Source: Vreelandella halophila (GTDB taxonomy: Bacteria; Pseudomonadota; Gammaproteobacteria; Pseudomonadales; Oleiphilaceae). From it: a stretch of 64,000 bases of DNA. Below are positions 9,363 through 20,923 of the stretch, in pieces (positions within the stretch are counted from its first letter, which is position 1; the number at the start of each line of letters is the position of its first letter). The stretch covers positions 1 through 64,000 of the forward strand of contig NZ_WMEX01000007.1 in NCBI RefSeq assembly GCF_009856365.1. Direction: 5' to 3'. Under the pieces are notes generated by a model. The model was not told the DNA's origin, ran no database searches, and saw nothing but the letters and a program-made list of their open reading frames with translations. Position numbers and translations under genes: made by a program.

Positions 9363-10061
9363 ATGGCAAAACTGAGCAAGCGCCAGAAGCTGATCCGCGA
9401 CAAGGTTGATCGTACCCGCGCCTACAGCGTGGATGAGGCGGTCGATATCCTGAAGGACCTTGATCAGTATACGAATTTCCAGGAATCCGTGGATCTGGCT
9501 GTGAATCTGGGCGTTGATGCCCGGAAATCCGACCAGGTGGTGCGTGGTTCCACTGTTCTCCCCAATGGCACGGGCAAGAGCGTGCGGATTGCCGTTTTCG
9601 CCCAGGGCGATAACGCGGACAAGGCGACTGAAGCCGGTGCCGATGTGGTCGGCATGGATGATCTGGCGGAACAGATCAAGGGCGGCGACCTGAACTTTGA
9701 CGTGGTCATCGCCACGCCGGACGCCATGCGCGTTGTCGGTCAGCTGGGTCAGATCCTGGGTCCGCGCGGTCTGATGCCGAACCCCAAGGTCGGCACGGTG
9801 ACCGCCGACGTGGAGACCGCTGTTGGCAACGCCAAGGCCGGTCAGGTCCGGTTCCGGACCGACAAGAAGGGTATTGTGCACTGCGGCGTTGGCAACGTCG
9901 GCTTCGATGCGCAGGCGATCCGCGAAAACGTGGAAGCGCTGCTGGGCGATCTGAAGAAGCTCAAGCCCTCCACGGCCAAGGGTATCTATCTCAAGAAGGT
10001 GACGCTGTCCTCCACTATGGGGCCAGGGCTTACCATTGATCAGTCAACACTGTCCATCTGA
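9363..10061 (+). CDS. rplA: 50S ribosomal protein L1
   Basis: 232 residues from ATG 9363, which follows the rplK stop by one base; upstream in-frame codons would overlap rplK and do not look like L1. L1 forms the mobile stalk at the E site and in E. coli represses translation of its own operon. The family signature near [14 protein letters not shown] is intact. A hairpin and the L10 leader follow. Confidence 0.98.
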   Translation: MAKLSKRQKLIRDKVDRTRAYSVDEAVDILKDLDQYTNFQESVDLAVNLGVDARKSDQVVRGSTVLPNGTGKSVRIAVFAQGDNADKATEAGADVVGMDDLAEQIKGGDLNFDVVIATPDAMRVVGQLGQILGPRGLMPNPKVGTVTADVETAVGNAKAGQVRFRTDKKGIVHCGVGNVGFDAQAIRENVEALLGDLKKLKPSTAKGIYLKKVTLSSTMGPGLTIDQSTLSI

Positions 10062-10293
10062 CAGGTTGCAGAATACCGGGCACCGTAAGCGGTGCCCGCA
10101 GCAAGCTTTGTAGTCTGGGCGTGAGCCGGGCTGTCAAAGACCGCAGGTCCCCGAAGCCATCCGGTACAGGGGTTAAAGCAATGCCTGCGCAGACGGTGTA
10201 AGACGTTCTCTCCGAACAAAGACACCGTAAGGGCGCCCTCAGGGGCGTGAGTTGATCGCCGGTTCTGCCGGCACAACCTGAGGAGTAAAACCA
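10062..10293 (+). promoter_or_regulatory. rplJL leader (L10-type autoregulatory mRNA leader)
   Basis: 232 nt without a gene between rplA and rplJ. It starts with a perfect 8-bp hairpin (CGGGCACC at 10077-10084 with GGTGCCCG at 10091-10098) and contains further complementary stretches up to a GAGGAG ribosome-binding site. Its length and position match the L10(L12)4-binding leader that represses rplJL translation in gammaproteobacteria. The fold was not computed. Confidence 0.7.
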
Positions 10294-10824
10294 GTGGCAA
10301 TCCAACTCGAAGGCAAAAAGGCGATTGTCGCCGAAGTCAACGAGGCTGCCAGTGGTGCTTTGTCTGTTGTCCTTGCGGACTACCGGGGTGTGGACTCCGG
10401 CGATATGACCGCATTGCGCGCCAAGGCCCGTGAACAGAACGTTTACCTGCGGGTGGTTCGTAACACACTCGCCAAGCGTGCTGTCCAGGGAACCGACTTT
10501 GAGTGCGTGAGCGAGGTCCTCGCCGGCCCGACCCTGTTTGCATTTTCCATGGAGGATCCGGGTGCGGCTGCGCGCCTGCTCAAGGATTTTTCCAAGGAAA
10601 ACGACAACTTTGAAATCAAGGCACTGGCCGTAGGTGGCGAGCTGCTGGGTGGCGAGCAGATTGATCGTCTGGCCAAGCTTCCGACGCGTGACGAAGCGCT
10701 GTCGCAGCTGGCGGGCACAATCCAGGCTCCGATCACCAAGCTGGCACGGACCTTCAACGAGGTTCCGTCCAAGGTTACCCGCGCGGTAGCTGCAGTTCGT
10801 GACCAGAAGAAAGAAGCAGCCTGA
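10294..10824 (+). CDS. rplJ: 50S ribosomal protein L10
   Basis: 176 residues, GTG start with GAGGAG upstream. L10 anchors L7/L12 dimers on the stalk base. The N-terminal domain holds the rRNA/L11-contacting part ([23 protein letters not shown]) and the C-terminal helix (near [21 protein letters not shown]) binds L7/L12. Slightly longer than E. coli L10 (165). Followed 36 nt later by rplL. Confidence 0.97.
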   Translation: MAIQLEGKKAIVAEVNEAASGALSVVLADYRGVDSGDMTALRAKAREQNVYLRVVRNTLAKRAVQGTDFECVSEVLAGPTLFAFSMEDPGAAARLLKDFSKENDNFEIKALAVGGELLGGEQIDRLAKLPTRDEALSQLAGTIQAPITKLARTFNEVPSKVTRAVAAVRDQKKEAA

Positions 10825-10860
10825 TTGGTTTTTTATCATTTTTGAATCTGGAGAATAGTC

Positions 10861-11244
10861 ATGGCTCTGTCTAAAGACGATATCCTTAATGCAATCGCTG
10901 AAATGAGCGTCATGGAAGTAGTTGAGCTCGTGGAAGCGATGGAAGAGAAATTCGGCGTTTCCGCTCAGGCTGCTGTTGCAGCAGCTCCGGCTGCGGCTGG
11001 TGGTGGTGACGAAGGCGGTGCTGCGGAAGAGCAGACCGAATTCGACATCGTCCTGACGTCTGGCGGTGAGAAGAAGGTCAACGTGATCAAGGTTGTTCGC
11101 GAACTGACAGGTCTCGGCCTGAAAGAAGCGAAAGCTCTGGTTGACGGCGCACCGGGCAACGTCAAGGAAGGCGCCAGCAAGGAAGAGGCGGACGACGCCA
11201 AGGCGAAGCTTGAGGAAGCAGGCGCCACTGTTGAGCTCAAATAA
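10861..11244 (+). CDS. rplL: 50S ribosomal protein L7/L12
   Basis: 127 residues. N-terminal dimerisation domain, an Ala/Gly-rich hinge ([15 protein letters not shown]), and the C-terminal factor-binding domain with [20 protein letters not shown] and the closing VELK. It recruits EF-G, EF-Tu and IF2 to the ribosome and is present in several copies. Strong GAGAATAGTC spacer before the ATG. The downstream gap carries hairpins before rpoB. Confidence 0.98.
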   Translation: MALSKDDILNAIAEMSVMEVVELVEAMEEKFGVSAQAAVAAAPAAAGGGDEGGAAEEQTEFDIVLTSGGEKKVNVIKVVRELTGLGLKEAKALVDGAPGNVKEGASKEEADDAKAKLEEAGATVELK

Positions 11245-11326
11245 CGGCTTCCATAGCCGTCCAGAGCGCTGAACCGCGAATTGGCTGGTGGCGTATGCCG
11301 CCGGCCTTTTCGCGTTATATGCAGGT

Positions 11327-11349
11327 CACCCGGATCCAGGATCCGGGTG
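11327..11349 (+). promoter_or_regulatory. rplL-rpoB intercistronic hairpin (possible attenuator / RNase III site)
   Basis: CACCCGGATC at 11327-11336 and GATCCGGGTG at 11340-11349 form a perfect 10-bp stem with a 3-nt loop. A second small dyad (CCCGGG...CCCGGG) follows at once. There is no T-run, so a simple terminator is unlikely. In E. coli this same gap holds the attenuator and RNase III site that set the rplL:rpoB ratio. Confidence 0.6.
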
Positions 11350-11433
11350 CCCGGGCCCGACCCGGGACCCATCCCGGCTGACTGTTCGCAGGCCGGGTAC
11401 ACCAGTTATTGAGTCCGAAGCTGGGGAATGCAG

Positions 11434-14400
11434 ATGACTTACTCCTACACCGAGAAAAAGCGAATCCGCAAAGAGTTTGGCAAGTTGCCGTCCGTCATGG
11501 ATGTTCCGTTTCTGCTTGCAACGCAGATCGACTCCTACCGGGACTTTCTGCAACTTGAATCCGACGCGGATAATCGCAAGAACACGGGCTTGCATGCCGC
11601 GTTTCAGTCCGTTTTCCCGATTACCAGCTACTCGGGGAATGCAGCACTGGAGTATGTCAGCTATCGGCTCGGCGAGCCGGCATTTGACGTCAAGGAATGT
11701 CAGCTTCGGGGGGTGACCTACGCGGCACCGCTTCGCGTGAAAGTGCGCCTGGTCATCTATGACAAGGAATCGTCCAACAAGGCCGTGAAGGACATCAAGG
11801 AACAGGAAGTCTACATGGGCGAAATGCCCCTGATGACTGAAAACGGCACCTTCGTGGTCAACGGCACTGAGCGGGTGATTGTCTCCCAGCTTCATCGTTC
11901 GCCCGGTGTGTTCTTTGATCACGACAAGGGCAAGACCCACTCCTCCGGCAAGCTTCTCTATTCCGCCCGGGTGATTCCCTATCGTGGTTCCTGGCTGGAT
12001 TTCGAGTTTGATCCCAGGGATTCCGTGTTCGTGCGCATCGACCGCCGGCGTAAGCTTCCGGCCACCATTCTGCTGCGCGCGCTGGGATATACTTCCGAGC
12101 AGATTCTGGAGCTGTTCTTCGACAACAGCCGCTTCACGCTCGGCAAGGAATCCTGCCGGCTTGAGCTCGTGCCCAGCCGGCTGCGTGGTGACATCGCCAC
12201 GTTCGACATCATGGACCAGGAAGGCGGCGTCATTGTTGAGAGTGGCCGCCGGATTACCGCGCGCCACATCCGCCAGCTGGAGAAGGCGGGGGTTACCGAG
12301 CTTGAGGTTCCGCGTTCCTATCTCCACGGTCGTGTGGTTGCAAGGGACATGGTGGATGAGAGCACCGGTGAGGTGATTGTTGAGTGCAACACCGAACTCA
12401 CCGAGGACCACCTGGAAAAGCTTGAGGAAGCGGGCATCCAGACAGTCGACACCATCTACACCAACGACCTCGACTGCGGACCGTTCATTTCCGATACGCT
12501 GCGGATTGACCCCTCGCGCAACCAGCTGGAAGCGCTGGTCGAGATCTATCGGATGATGCGTCCGGGTGAGCCGCCGACGAAGGAATCCGCTGAGACGCTG
12601 TTCAACAACCTGTTCTTCTCTGAAGAGCGCTATGATCTCTCTGCCGTTGGCCGGATGAAGCTCAACCGCCGTCTTGGACGCGAGGAGCTGGAAGGCTCCG
12701 GTGTTCTGGACGAGCAGGATATTGTGGATGTGCTGCGCACGCTCGTGGACATCCGTAACGGTAAGGGTGAAACGGACGACATCGACAACCTGGGCAACCG
12801 CCGCATCCGCTGTGTCGGTGAGATGGCCGAGAACCAGTTCCGTGTTGGCCTGGTGCGGGTCGAGCGCGCGGTGCGCGAGCGCCTGAGCCTGGCCGAAAGC
12901 GAAGGCCTGATGCCCCAGGACCTGATCAATGCCAAGCCGGTGGGGGCGGCAATCAAGGAGTTCTTCGGCTCCAGCCAGCTGTCGCAGTTCATGGACCAGA
13001 ACAACCCGCTGTCCGAGGTGACTCACAAGCGCCGCGTTTCGGCACTTGGCCCGGGTGGTCTCACCCGTGAGCGGGCCGGCTTTGAGGTCCGGGACGTACA
13101 CCCGACCCACTATGGCCGTGTGTGCCCGATCGAGACACCGGAAGGTCCGAACATCGGTCTGATCAATTCGCTGGCCACCTATACCCAGACCAACAAGTAC
13201 GGCTTCCTGGAAAGCCCGTACCGCAAGGTTATCGACGGCCAGGTGACGGACGAGATCGTGTATCTGTCCGCGATCGAGGAGAGCAATTACATCATCGCCC
13301 AGGCCAGCGCCAAGCTGGATGACAGCGGCAAGCTCTCCGATGAGCTGGTTACGGTGCGGCATAAGAATGAATTCACCGTCATGCCGCCGGAGAAGGTCAA
13401 CTTCATGGACGTCTCTCCGCGGCAGGTGGTGTCCGTTGCCGCCGCGATGATTCCGTTCCTGGAGCATGACGACGCCAACCGCGCCCTGATGGGTTCGAAC
13501 ATGCAGCGTCAGGCGGTTCCCACCCTGCGCGCGGATAAGCCGCTTGTGGGCACCGGCATGGAACGCACCGTGGCGAAAGACTCCGGTGTCTGTGTGACGG
13601 CTGAGCGTGGTGGCGTGATCGAAAGCGTCGACGCTTCCCGTGTCGTGGTCCGTGTTCGCGACGACGAGACCAGTGCCGGTGACGCGGGCGTTGATATCTA
13701 CAACCTGGTGAAGTACACCCGTTCGAACCAGAACACCTGCAGCAACCAGCGGCCCATTGTGAACCGTGGTGATGAGGTTGAACGTGGCGATACGCTGGCC
13801 GATGGTCCGTCCGTGGATCTGGGCGAGCTGGCACTGGGCCAGAACATGCGCATCGCCTTCATGCCGTGGAACGGCTACAACTTCGAGGACTCCATCCTCA
13901 TTTCCGAGCGCGTGGCTCAGGAAGACCGCCTGACCACCATCCACATCCAGGAGCTTACCTGTGTAGCCCGCGATACCAAGCTGGGCTCCGAGGAGATCAG
14001 CGCGGATATTCCGAACGTGGGTGAGCAGGCGCTGTCCAAGCTGGACGAATCCGGCATCGTATACATCGGTGCCGAAGTGGATGCTGGCGATATCCTGGTC
14101 GGCAAGGTCACGCCCAAGGGCGAGACGCAGCTCACACCGGAGGAAAAGCTCCTGCGCGCCATCTTTGGCGAGAAGGCATCCGACGTGAAGGACACCTCGC
14201 TGCGGATGCCCACCGGCAAGCGCGGTACCGTGATTGACGTCCAGGTCTTTACCCGCGACGGTGTCGAGAAGGACCAGCGTGCTCTGTCCATCGAGCAGGA
14301 TGAGCTGAATGCCTTCCGGAAGGACCTGAAGGAAGAGTATCGCATCGTTGAGACGGCCACGTTTGAGCGTCTGACCAGTGCACTGGAGGGACAGACAGCC

Positions 14401-15507
14401 ATCACCGGCCCGGGTGTGAAGAAAGGGGACACCCTGAGCGCGGATTACCTCAGCCAGCTCAGTTCCGACGATTGGTTCAAGCTGCGCATGCAGGACGATT
14501 CCCTGAATGACCTGCTGGAACGCGCCCAGGAACAGCTTGAAGAGCGGCGCCAGGACCAGGAGCAGCGCTTTGAGGTCAAGAAGGAGAAGATCCAGCAGGG
14601 CGACGACCTGGCCCCGGGCGTACTCAAGATCGTGAAGGTCTATATGGCGGTCAAGAGTCGCATCCAGGCGGGTGACAAGATGGCCGGCCGCCACGGTAAC
14701 AAGGGTGTGATCTCCGCGATCATGCCGACTGAGGACATGCCGTTCGATGAGCAGGGCGAGCCGGTGGATGTGGTTCTGAACCCGCTGGGTGTGCCCTCCC
14801 GGATGAACGTCGGGCAGGTGCTTGAGACCCATCTGGGCGCGGCTGCGCGCGGGCTGGGTGACAAGATCAACACCATGCTCGAGCAGCAGAAGAAAGTGGG
14901 CGAGATCCGGAAGTTCCTCGACGAGGTCTATAACGGTACCGACACACCGGAAGTCAAGCTCGATGAGTTGAGTGACGACGAGATCATCACCATGGCCAAC
15001 AACCTGCGTGGTGGCGTACCAATGGGTACAGCGGTGTTTGACGGTGCCAACGAGGCCGAGATCAAGAAGATGCTTGAGCTCGCGGACATGGATACCAGCG
15101 GCCAGATCAAGCTGTTCGATGGCCGCACCGGTGACGGCTTCGACCGGCCGGTGACCGTGGGCTACATGTACATGCTCAAGCTCAACCATCTGGTTGAGGA
15201 CAAGATGCACGCCCGTGCGACCGGTTCCTACAGTCTGGTGACCCAGCAGCCGCTGGGCGGTAAGGCGCAGTTCGGTGGCCAGCGCTTCGGGGAGATGGAG
15301 GTCTGGGCCCTGGAAGCCTATGGCGCCGCCTACACCCTGCAGGAAATGCTGACCGTGAAGTCCGACGACGTGAACGGCCGCACCAAGATGTACAAGAACA
15401 TTGTCGATGGTGACCATCGTATGGAGCCGGGCATGCCCGAATCCTTCAATGTTCTGGTCAAGGAAATCCGGTCGCTCGGCCTCGATATCGATCTCGAGAC
15501 GGACTGA
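11434..15507 (+). CDS. rpoB: DNA-directed RNA polymerase subunit beta
   Basis: 1357 residues from ATG 11434 ([16 protein letters not shown]). This start is preferred to the ATG two codons upstream because GGGGA then has a proper 7-nt spacing. The rifampicin-binding cluster is at 510-536 with sensitive-type residues (Q518, D521, H531, S536, equal to E. coli 513, 516, 526, 531). The catalytic-region blocks near GRHGNKGV and the C-terminal [24 protein letters not shown] are intact. E. coli beta is 1342 residues. rpoC follows after 73 nt. Confidence 0.98.
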   Translation: MTYSYTEKKRIRKEFGKLPSVMDVPFLLATQIDSYRDFLQLESDADNRKNTGLHAAFQSVFPITSYSGNAALEYVSYRLGEPAFDVKECQLRGVTYAAPLRVKVRLVIYDKESSNKAVKDIKEQEVYMGEMPLMTENGTFVVNGTERVIVSQLHRSPGVFFDHDKGKTHSSGKLLYSARVIPYRGSWLDFEFDPRDSVFVRIDRRRKLPATILLRALGYTSEQILELFFDNSRFTLGKESCRLELVPSRLRGDIATFDIMDQEGGVIVESGRRITARHIRQLEKAGVTELEVPRSYLHGRVVARDMVDESTGEVIVECNTELTEDHLEKLEEAGIQTVDTIYTNDLDCGPFISDTLRIDPSRNQLEALVEIYRMMRPGEPPTKESAETLFNNLFFSEERYDLSAVGRMKLNRRLGREELEGSGVLDEQDIVDVLRTLVDIRNGKGETDDIDNLGNRRIRCVGEMAENQFRVGLVRVERAVRERLSLAESEGLMPQDLINAKPVGAAIKEFFGSSQLSQFMDQNNPLSEVTHKRRVSALGPGGLTRERAGFEVRDVHPTHYGRVCPIETPEGPNIGLINSLATYTQTNKYGFLESPYRKVIDGQVTDEIVYLSAIEESNYIIAQASAKLDDSGKLSDELVTVRHKNEFTVMPPEKVNFMDVSPRQVVSVAAAMIPFLEHDDANRALMGSNMQRQAVPTLRADKPLVGTGMERTVAKDSGVCVTAERGGVIESVDASRVVVRVRDDETSAGDAGVDIYNLVKYTRSNQNTCSNQRPIVNRGDEVERGDTLADGPSVDLGELALGQNMRIAFMPWNGYNFEDSILISERVAQEDRLTTIHIQELTCVARDTKLGSEEISADIPNVGEQALSKLDESGIVYIGAEVDAGDILVGKVTPKGETQLTPEEKLLRAIFGEKASDVKDTSLRMPTGKRGTVIDVQVFTRDGVEKDQRALSIEQDELNAFRKDLKEEYRIVETATFERLTSALEGQTAITGPGVKKGDTLSADYLSQLSSDDWFKLRMQDDSLNDLLERAQEQLEERRQDQEQRFEVKKEKIQQGDDLAPGVLKIVKVYMAVKSRIQAGDKMAGRHGNKGVISAIMPTEDMPFDEQGEPVDVVLNPLGVPSRMNVGQVLETHLGAAARGLGDKINTMLEQQKKVGEIRKFLDEVYNGTDTPEVKLDELSDDEIITMANNLRGGVPMGTAVFDGANEAEIKKMLELADMDTSGQIKLFDGRTGDGFDRPVTVGYMYMLKLNHLVEDKMHARATGSYSLVTQQPLGGKAQFGGQRFGEMEVWALEAYGAAYTLQEMLTVKSDDVNGRTKMYKNIVDGDHRMEPGMPESFNVLVKEIRSLGLDIDLETD

Positions 15508-15580
15508 CCCGAAACCTGTTTGGCAGCGACGGCGGTGGCACAGCGCCACCGCCAGTGATTAACGCTCCGGAGCCAATATT

Positions 15581-18500
15581 ATGAAAGACCTGCTCAACCT
15601 GCTGAAGAACCAGAATCAGAAACAGGAATTTGATTCCATCCGGATTGGCCTCGCTTCTCCGGAAATGATCCGTTCCTGGTCCTTTGGGGAAGTCAAGAAA
15701 CCGGAAACGATCAACTACCGGACCTTCAAGCCGGAACGCGACGGCCTGTTCTGTGCCAAGATCTTCGGGCCGGTCAAGGACTACGAGTGCCTGTGCGGCA
15801 AGTACAAGCGCCTCAAGCATCGTGGTGTAATCTGTGAGAAGTGCGGTGTCGAGGTTGCCCTGGCAAGCGTTCGCCGTGAACGCATGGGCCATATCGAGCT
15901 GGCGAGCCCGGTGGCTCACATCTGGTTCCTGAAGTCCCTGCCGTCGCGCATTGGTCTCCTGCTGGATATGACCCTGCGCGATATTGAGCGCGTGCTGTAC
16001 TTCGAATCCTTCATCGTCATCGAGCCGGGCATGACCACCCTGGAGCGTGGCCAGTTGCTCAACGACGAGCAGTACTACGAGGCGCTCGAGGAATTCGGTG
16101 ACGAGTTCGATGCCCGCATGGGCGCGGAAGCCGTGAAGGAGTTGCTGGGCGACATCAATCTCGGTGAGGAAATCGAGAAGCTGCGCGAAGATATTCCGCA
16201 GACGGCTTCCGAGACCAAGATCAAGAAGCTCTCAAAGCGCCTGAAGCTGATGGAGGCGTTCTACTACTCCGGGAACAACCCACAGTGGATGATCATGGAA
16301 GTGCTGCCGGTGCTGCCGCCGGACCTGCGTCCGTTGGTTCCGCTGGATGGCGGCCGCTTTGCCACCTCCGACCTGAACGATCTCTATCGCCGGGTGATCA
16401 ACCGTAACAACCGCCTCAAGCGTCTGCTTGAGCTCAATGCGCCGGATATCATCGTTCGCAACGAGAAGCGGATGCTGCAGGAGTCCGTGGACGCGCTGCT
16501 GGACAACGGCCGTCGTGGCCGGGCCATTACCGGTTCCAACAAGCGCCCGCTCAAGTCCCTCGCGGACATGATCAAGGGCAAGCAGGGCCGTTTCCGCCAG
16601 AACCTGCTGGGCAAGCGTGTGGACTACTCCGGTCGTTCCGTGATCGTGGTCGGTCCGTACCTCAAGCTCCACCAGTGCGGTATCCCGAAGAAGATGGCGC
16701 TGGAGCTGTTCAAGCCGTTCATCTTCTCCAAGCTCGAGCATCGCGGCCACGCCACCACCATCAAGGCGGCCAAGAAGATGGTTGAGCGTGAGGAAGGCCT
16801 GGTCTGGGACATTCTGGAAGAGGTCATCCGGGAGCACCCAGTCCTGCTGAACCGCGCACCGACGCTTCACCGTCTGGGCATCCAGGCGTTTGAGCCGGTG
16901 CTCATCGAAGGCAAGGCCATCCAGCTTCACCCGCTGGTCTGCGCGCCCTATAACGCGGACTTTGACGGTGACCAGATGGCGGTTCACCTGCCGCTGACGC
17001 TGGAATCCCAGCTTGAGGCGCGGGCACTGATGATGTCCACCAATAACGTGCTGTCGCCGGCCAACGGCGAGCCCATCATCGTGCCTTCCCAGGACGTGGT
17101 TCTGGGCCTGTACTACATGACGCGCGAGCGTCTCCGTGCCGCGGGTGAAGGTCGCATCTTCGGTGACCTCGACGAGGTCGAGCGCGCCTTTGGCGCCGGT
17201 GAGGTGGATCTGCAGGCGAAGGTCCGCGTGCGTGTCACCGAGGTTGATCTCGATGACGAGACCGGTGAGCGTCACGTACAGACCAGCATTCAGGACACCA
17301 CTGTGGGTCGGGCGATGCTGTACAACATCACGCCGGAGGGGCTGCCGTTCAGCCTGGTCAATCAGGCCATGGCCAAGAAGCAGATCTCGAAGCTGATCAA
17401 CGCCTGTTACCGCGAAGTAGGCCTTAAGGAAACGGTGGTCTTTGCCGACCAGCTGATGTACACCGGTTTCCACTATTCCACCGTCTCCGGCTGCTCCATC
17501 GGCGTGAACGACTTTGAGGTCCCTGACGAAAAGTACACGCTGATTGAGGAAGCCGAATCCGAGGTCATGGAGATCGAGCAGCAGTTCGCTTCCGGTCTCC
17601 TGACTCAGGGCGAGAAGTACAACAAGGTGATCGACATCTGGGCCCGGGCCAACGACCAGGTCTCAAACGCCATGATGGACCGCCTGAGCAAGGAGCAGGT
17701 CATCACGCCTGAGGGCGAAGTGGCGAAGGATGAGAACGGCGAGGAGCTGACCCAGGAGTCGTTCAACTCGGTGTACATCATGGCCGACTCGGGCGCCCGT
17801 GGCTCTCCTGCGCAGATCCGGCAGCTTTCCGGTATGCGCGGTCTGATGGCCAAGCCGGATGGTTCGATCATCGAGACTCCCATCACGGCTAACTTCCGTG
17901 AGGGTCTGAACGTACTGCAGTACTTCATTTCGACCCACGGTGCACGTAAGGGTCTGGCGGATACGGCCCTGAAAACAGCCAACTCCGGTTACCTGACGCG
18001 CCGTCTGGTGGATGTCTCCCAGGATCTGGTCGTGACCGAGGAAGATTGCGATACGGATGACGGCATCCTGATGACGCCGCTGGTTGAAGGCGGTGACGTG
18101 GTCGTACCGCTGGGCGACCGGGTCCTTGGTCGTGTGACCGCGAAGGACGTATTCACCCCGGGTGATAAGAAGAACCCGGTGGTCGAGGCCGGTACCCTGC
18201 TGGACGAGAAGCTGGTTGACAAGGTTGAGCGTGCTGGCGTGGACGAGGTATGGGTCCGCTCGGCGATCACCTGTCACACGCGTTATGGCATCTGCTCGAA
18301 GTGCTACGGTCGCGATCTGGCGCGCGGGCATCAGGTCAACGTGGGCGAAGCCGTTGGCGTCATGGGCGCGCAGTCGATCGGCGAGCCGGGTACCCAGCTG
18401 ACGATGCGTACCTTCCATATCGGTGGTGCGGCAAGTCGGGCTTCCGCTACGGACAACATTCAGGTCAAGCACGGTGGCAAGGTCCGTCTGCACAACCTGA

Positions 18501-19792
18501 AGTCCATCGAGAAGAGTGATGGCACCCAGGTGGTGGTTACCCGTTCCTCCGCTCTGGCGATTGCGGACGAACACGGGCGTGAACGTGAGTGGTACAAGCT
18601 GCCCTATGGCGCCGTCCTTGAGGTGAGCGAAGGGGCAGAGGTGGAAGCCGGTACAGTGGCGGCGAAGTGGGATCCCCACACGCACCCCGTTATCGCCGAA
18701 GCAGAGGGCAAGGTGCGCCTGCTCAACATTGAAGAAAACATCACGGTCCGCACCCAGACTGATGAGCTCACCGGGCTGTCGACGATCGAGGTGATGGATC
18801 CCAACGATCGGCCGGCCTCCGGTAAGGATCTGCGGCCGGCTGTTGAAGTGGTAGACGGCAACGGTGAGCCGGTCACCCTGGCGGGTGGTTCGCCGGCGCA
18901 TTATTCGCTGCCGGCCAACGCGCTGGTAACGCTGCGCGAAGGCGATACCATGGAAATGGGCGACGTCATTGCCCGGATTCCGCAGGAAACCACCGGCACA
19001 CGCGACATCACCGGTGGTCTGCCGCGGGTCGCGGACCTGTTCGAAGCGCGCAAACCCAAGGATCCGGCTATTTTGGCCGAGGTCAGCGGTGTTGTTTCCT
19101 TCGGCAAGGAAACCAAGGGCAAGAAGCGCCTGGTCATCACACCGAAGGACGGCGACCCCTACGAAACGCTGATTCCGAAGTGGCGTCAGCTGAACGTCTT
19201 TGAGGGTGAAACCGTGGAGCAGGGCGAGGTCATCTCCGATGGTCCGTCCAACCCGCACGACATCCTGCGGCTGCTGGGGATCACCGAGCTGGCGAAGTAC
19301 ATCACCAACGAGATCCAGGATGTGTACCGTCTGCAGGGCGTGGGCCTGAACGACAAGCACATCGAGGTGATCTGCCGGCAGATGCTGCGCAAGGTTGAGA
19401 TCCAGGATTCCGGTGACACCCGTTTCATCGCCGGTGACCAGGTTGAGTACACCCATGTGATGGAAGAGAACGAGCGGATGGAAGCCGAAGGCAAGATCCC
19501 GGCGAAGTTCCAGCGTGAACTGCTGGGCATCACCAAGGCTTCGCTGGCAACCGACTCCTTCATTTCCGCGGCGTCCTTCCAGGAGACGACGCGGGTACTG
19601 ACCGAAGGTGCGGTTACCGGCAAGCGCGACTACCTGCGCGGTCTCAAGGAGAACGTTGTGGTCGGTCGCCTGATCCCGGCGGGTACCGGTCTGGCGTACC
19701 ACGAGGAGCGCCGCCGTCGCCGCGAGGAGGCAGAGCAGCAGGTCAGCGCCGACGATGTTGTCGAGGCACTGAGTGCAGAGCTCAATAAGTAA
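15581..19792 (+). CDS. rpoC: DNA-directed RNA polymerase subunit beta'
   Basis: 1403 residues. The N-terminal zinc ribbon has Cys 70, 72, 85 and 88, exactly the E. coli positions. The catalytic NADFDGDQ loop places the Mg2+-binding Asp at 460, 462 and 464, again the E. coli numbering. The second zinc site lies in [13 protein letters not shown], followed by the trigger-loop/bridge-helix region ([19 protein letters not shown]). The C-terminus is rich in Glu/Arg. Last gene of the beta operon before the str promoter. Confidence 0.98.
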   Translation: MKDLLNLLKNQNQKQEFDSIRIGLASPEMIRSWSFGEVKKPETINYRTFKPERDGLFCAKIFGPVKDYECLCGKYKRLKHRGVICEKCGVEVALASVRRERMGHIELASPVAHIWFLKSLPSRIGLLLDMTLRDIERVLYFESFIVIEPGMTTLERGQLLNDEQYYEALEEFGDEFDARMGAEAVKELLGDINLGEEIEKLREDIPQTASETKIKKLSKRLKLMEAFYYSGNNPQWMIMEVLPVLPPDLRPLVPLDGGRFATSDLNDLYRRVINRNNRLKRLLELNAPDIIVRNEKRMLQESVDALLDNGRRGRAITGSNKRPLKSLADMIKGKQGRFRQNLLGKRVDYSGRSVIVVGPYLKLHQCGIPKKMALELFKPFIFSKLEHRGHATTIKAAKKMVEREEGLVWDILEEVIREHPVLLNRAPTLHRLGIQAFEPVLIEGKAIQLHPLVCAPYNADFDGDQMAVHLPLTLESQLEARALMMSTNNVLSPANGEPIIVPSQDVVLGLYYMTRERLRAAGEGRIFGDLDEVERAFGAGEVDLQAKVRVRVTEVDLDDETGERHVQTSIQDTTVGRAMLYNITPEGLPFSLVNQAMAKKQISKLINACYREVGLKETVVFADQLMYTGFHYSTVSGCSIGVNDFEVPDEKYTLIEEAESEVMEIEQQFASGLLTQGEKYNKVIDIWARANDQVSNAMMDRLSKEQVITPEGEVAKDENGEELTQESFNSVYIMADSGARGSPAQIRQLSGMRGLMAKPDGSIIETPITANFREGLNVLQYFISTHGARKGLADTALKTANSGYLTRRLVDVSQDLVVTEEDCDTDDGILMTPLVEGGDVVVPLGDRVLGRVTAKDVFTPGDKKNPVVEAGTLLDEKLVDKVERAGVDEVWVRSAITCHTRYGICSKCYGRDLARGHQVNVGEAVGVMGAQSIGEPGTQLTMRTFHIGGAASRASATDNIQVKHGGKVRLHNLKSIEKSDGTQVVVTRSSALAIADEHGREREWYKLPYGAVLEVSEGAEVEAGTVAAKWDPHTHPVIAEAEGKVRLLNIEENITVRTQTDELTGLSTIEVMDPNDRPASGKDLRPAVEVVDGNGEPVTLAGGSPAHYSLPANALVTLREGDTMEMGDVIARIPQETTGTRDITGGLPRVADLFEARKPKDPAILAEVSGVVSFGKETKGKKRLVITPKDGDPYETLIPKWRQLNVFEGETVEQGEVISDGPSNPHDILRLLGITELAKYITNEIQDVYRLQGVGLNDKHIEVICRQMLRKVEIQDSGDTRFIAGDQVEYTHVMEENERMEAEGKIPAKFQRELLGITKASLATDSFISAASFQETTRVLTEGAVTGKRDYLRGLKENVVVGRLIPAGTGLAYHEERRRRREEAEQQVSADDVVEALSAELNK

Positions 19793-19801
19793 CCAGTTAT
19801 C

Positions 19802-19830
19802 TTGACTGGAAGAGGGCTCGCACTTAAACT
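19802..19830 (+). promoter_or_regulatory. sigma-70 promoter candidate for the str operon
   Basis: TTGACT at 19802-19807, a 17-nt spacer and TAAACT at 19825-19830, in the rpoC-rpsL gap 63 nt before the rpsL start. It is overlapped by a dyad (GAGGGC with GCCCTC) that could also act in the RNA read through from rpoC. Confidence 0.65.
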
Positions 19831-19892
19831 TGCGGCCCTCGCTGAACCGCCCAGACAGGGCGAAAACCGTCTGAAAACCGGAGTTAGTCTAG

Positions 19893-20267
19893 ATGGCAAC
19901 CATTAACCAGTTGGTTCGAAAGCCGCGTAAGCGCCGGGCTGCGAAAACCGACGTACCGGCGCTGCAGGCCTGCCCGCAGCGTCGTGGCGTTTGTACCCGT
20001 GTCTACACCACGACCCCGAAGAAGCCGAACTCGGCCCTTCGTAAGGTCTGTCGTGTGCGGCTGACGAACGGCTACGAGGTGGCATCCTACATCGGCGGTG
20101 AAGGCCACAACCTGCAGGAGCACAGTGTGGTCCTGATTCGTGGTGGCCGGGTCAAGGACCTGCCGGGTGTGCGCTATCACACCGTGCGAGGCACGCTTGA
20201 CACCCAGGGTGTACAGGATCGTCGCCAGGGCCGTTCCAAGTACGGTACCAAGCGTCCGAAGTCCTGA
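19893..20267 (+). CDS. rpsL: 30S ribosomal protein S12
   Basis: 124 residues. S12 sits at the decoding centre and controls accuracy. The [10 protein letters not shown] loop has Lys43 and GRVKDLPG has Lys88, the streptomycin-sensitive state; Asp89, the usual methylthiolation site, is present. First gene of the str operon, with a GGAG ribosome-binding site and its own promoter candidate. Confidence 0.98.
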   Translation: MATINQLVRKPRKRRAAKTDVPALQACPQRRGVCTRVYTTTPKKPNSALRKVCRVRLTNGYEVASYIGGEGHNLQEHSVVLIRGGRVKDLPGVRYHTVRGTLDTQGVQDRRQGRSKYGTKRPKS

Positions 20268-20434
20268 TCGGGATTTCGGTTTCAACAACAGTGATTCAGC
20301 AGGCTTTCTTTTATCGCCGGCAGTCGGTCGCTACGGATCGTCGGTGCCGATAAGAGTAAGGCCGGGTGGCGTCAGTGGGCGCATCATTCCGGAGCAACCT
20401 GAAGACCTGACAACTTTTACCTGAGGGCTTATCG
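20268..20434 (+). other. rpsL-rpsG intercistronic region
   Basis: 167 nt without an ORF that can be supported. In E. coli the shorter gap at this place is the S7 target that couples S12 and S7 translation. Here it ends in a GAGGG ribosome-binding site for rpsG. I see no promoter or terminator; a structured S7-binding RNA is possible but was not folded. Confidence 0.45.
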
Positions 20435-20905
20435 ATGCCAAGAAGACGCATTGCAACGAAGCGGGAGATCATCCCGGATCCGAAGTTCAACAGTGAACGA
20501 CTGGCCAAGTTCATCAACCATGTGATGGAACATGGCAAGAAAGCGGTCGCCGAGCGTATTGTGTACGGCGCGCTGGACATTGTTGCGGAAAAGACCAACC
20601 AGGAGCCGCTCGAAGTTTTCGAGACCGCCCTGGAGAATATCCAGCCCATGGTCGAGGTGAAATCCCGCCGTGTTGGTGGTGCGACCTACCAGGTTCCGGT
20701 TGAGGTAAGGCCGTCACGCCAGGTGGCGCTGGCCATGCGCTGGCTGGTGGATTTCTCCCGGAAGCGGGGCGAAAAGTCCATGGTTCAGCGCCTCGCGGGC
20801 GAAATCCTTGATGCGGCCGGCAGCAAGGGTGCGGCGGTCAAGAAACGGGAAGACGTGCACCGTATGGCCGAGGCCAACAAAGCCTTCTCCCATTACCGCT
20901 TCTAA
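20435..20905 (+). CDS. rpsG: 30S ribosomal protein S7
   Basis: 156 residues, beginning [19 protein letters not shown]7 nucleates assembly of the 30S head and contacts E-site tRNA; it also represses the str operon in E. coli. The conserved [20 protein letters not shown] block is intact and the length is standard for short-form S7. Confidence 0.98.
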   Translation: MPRRRIATKREIIPDPKFNSERLAKFINHVMEHGKKAVAERIVYGALDIVAEKTNQEPLEVFETALENIQPMVEVKSRRVGGATYQVPVEVRPSRQVALAMRWLVDFSRKRGEKSMVQRLAGEILDAAGSKGAAVKKREDVHRMAEANKAFSHYRF

Positions 20906-20923
20906 TCGACCGAGGTATCTGAC

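Noticed and set aside
11326-15549. A 1,407-codon open frame antisense to rpoB, with similar long antisense frames over rpoC, fusA and cassette gene 3
   Set aside because: They lie opposite confidently identified or strongly supported genes, lack ribosome-binding sites, and have His/Arg/Leu-rich compositions expected from the complement of GC-rich codons.
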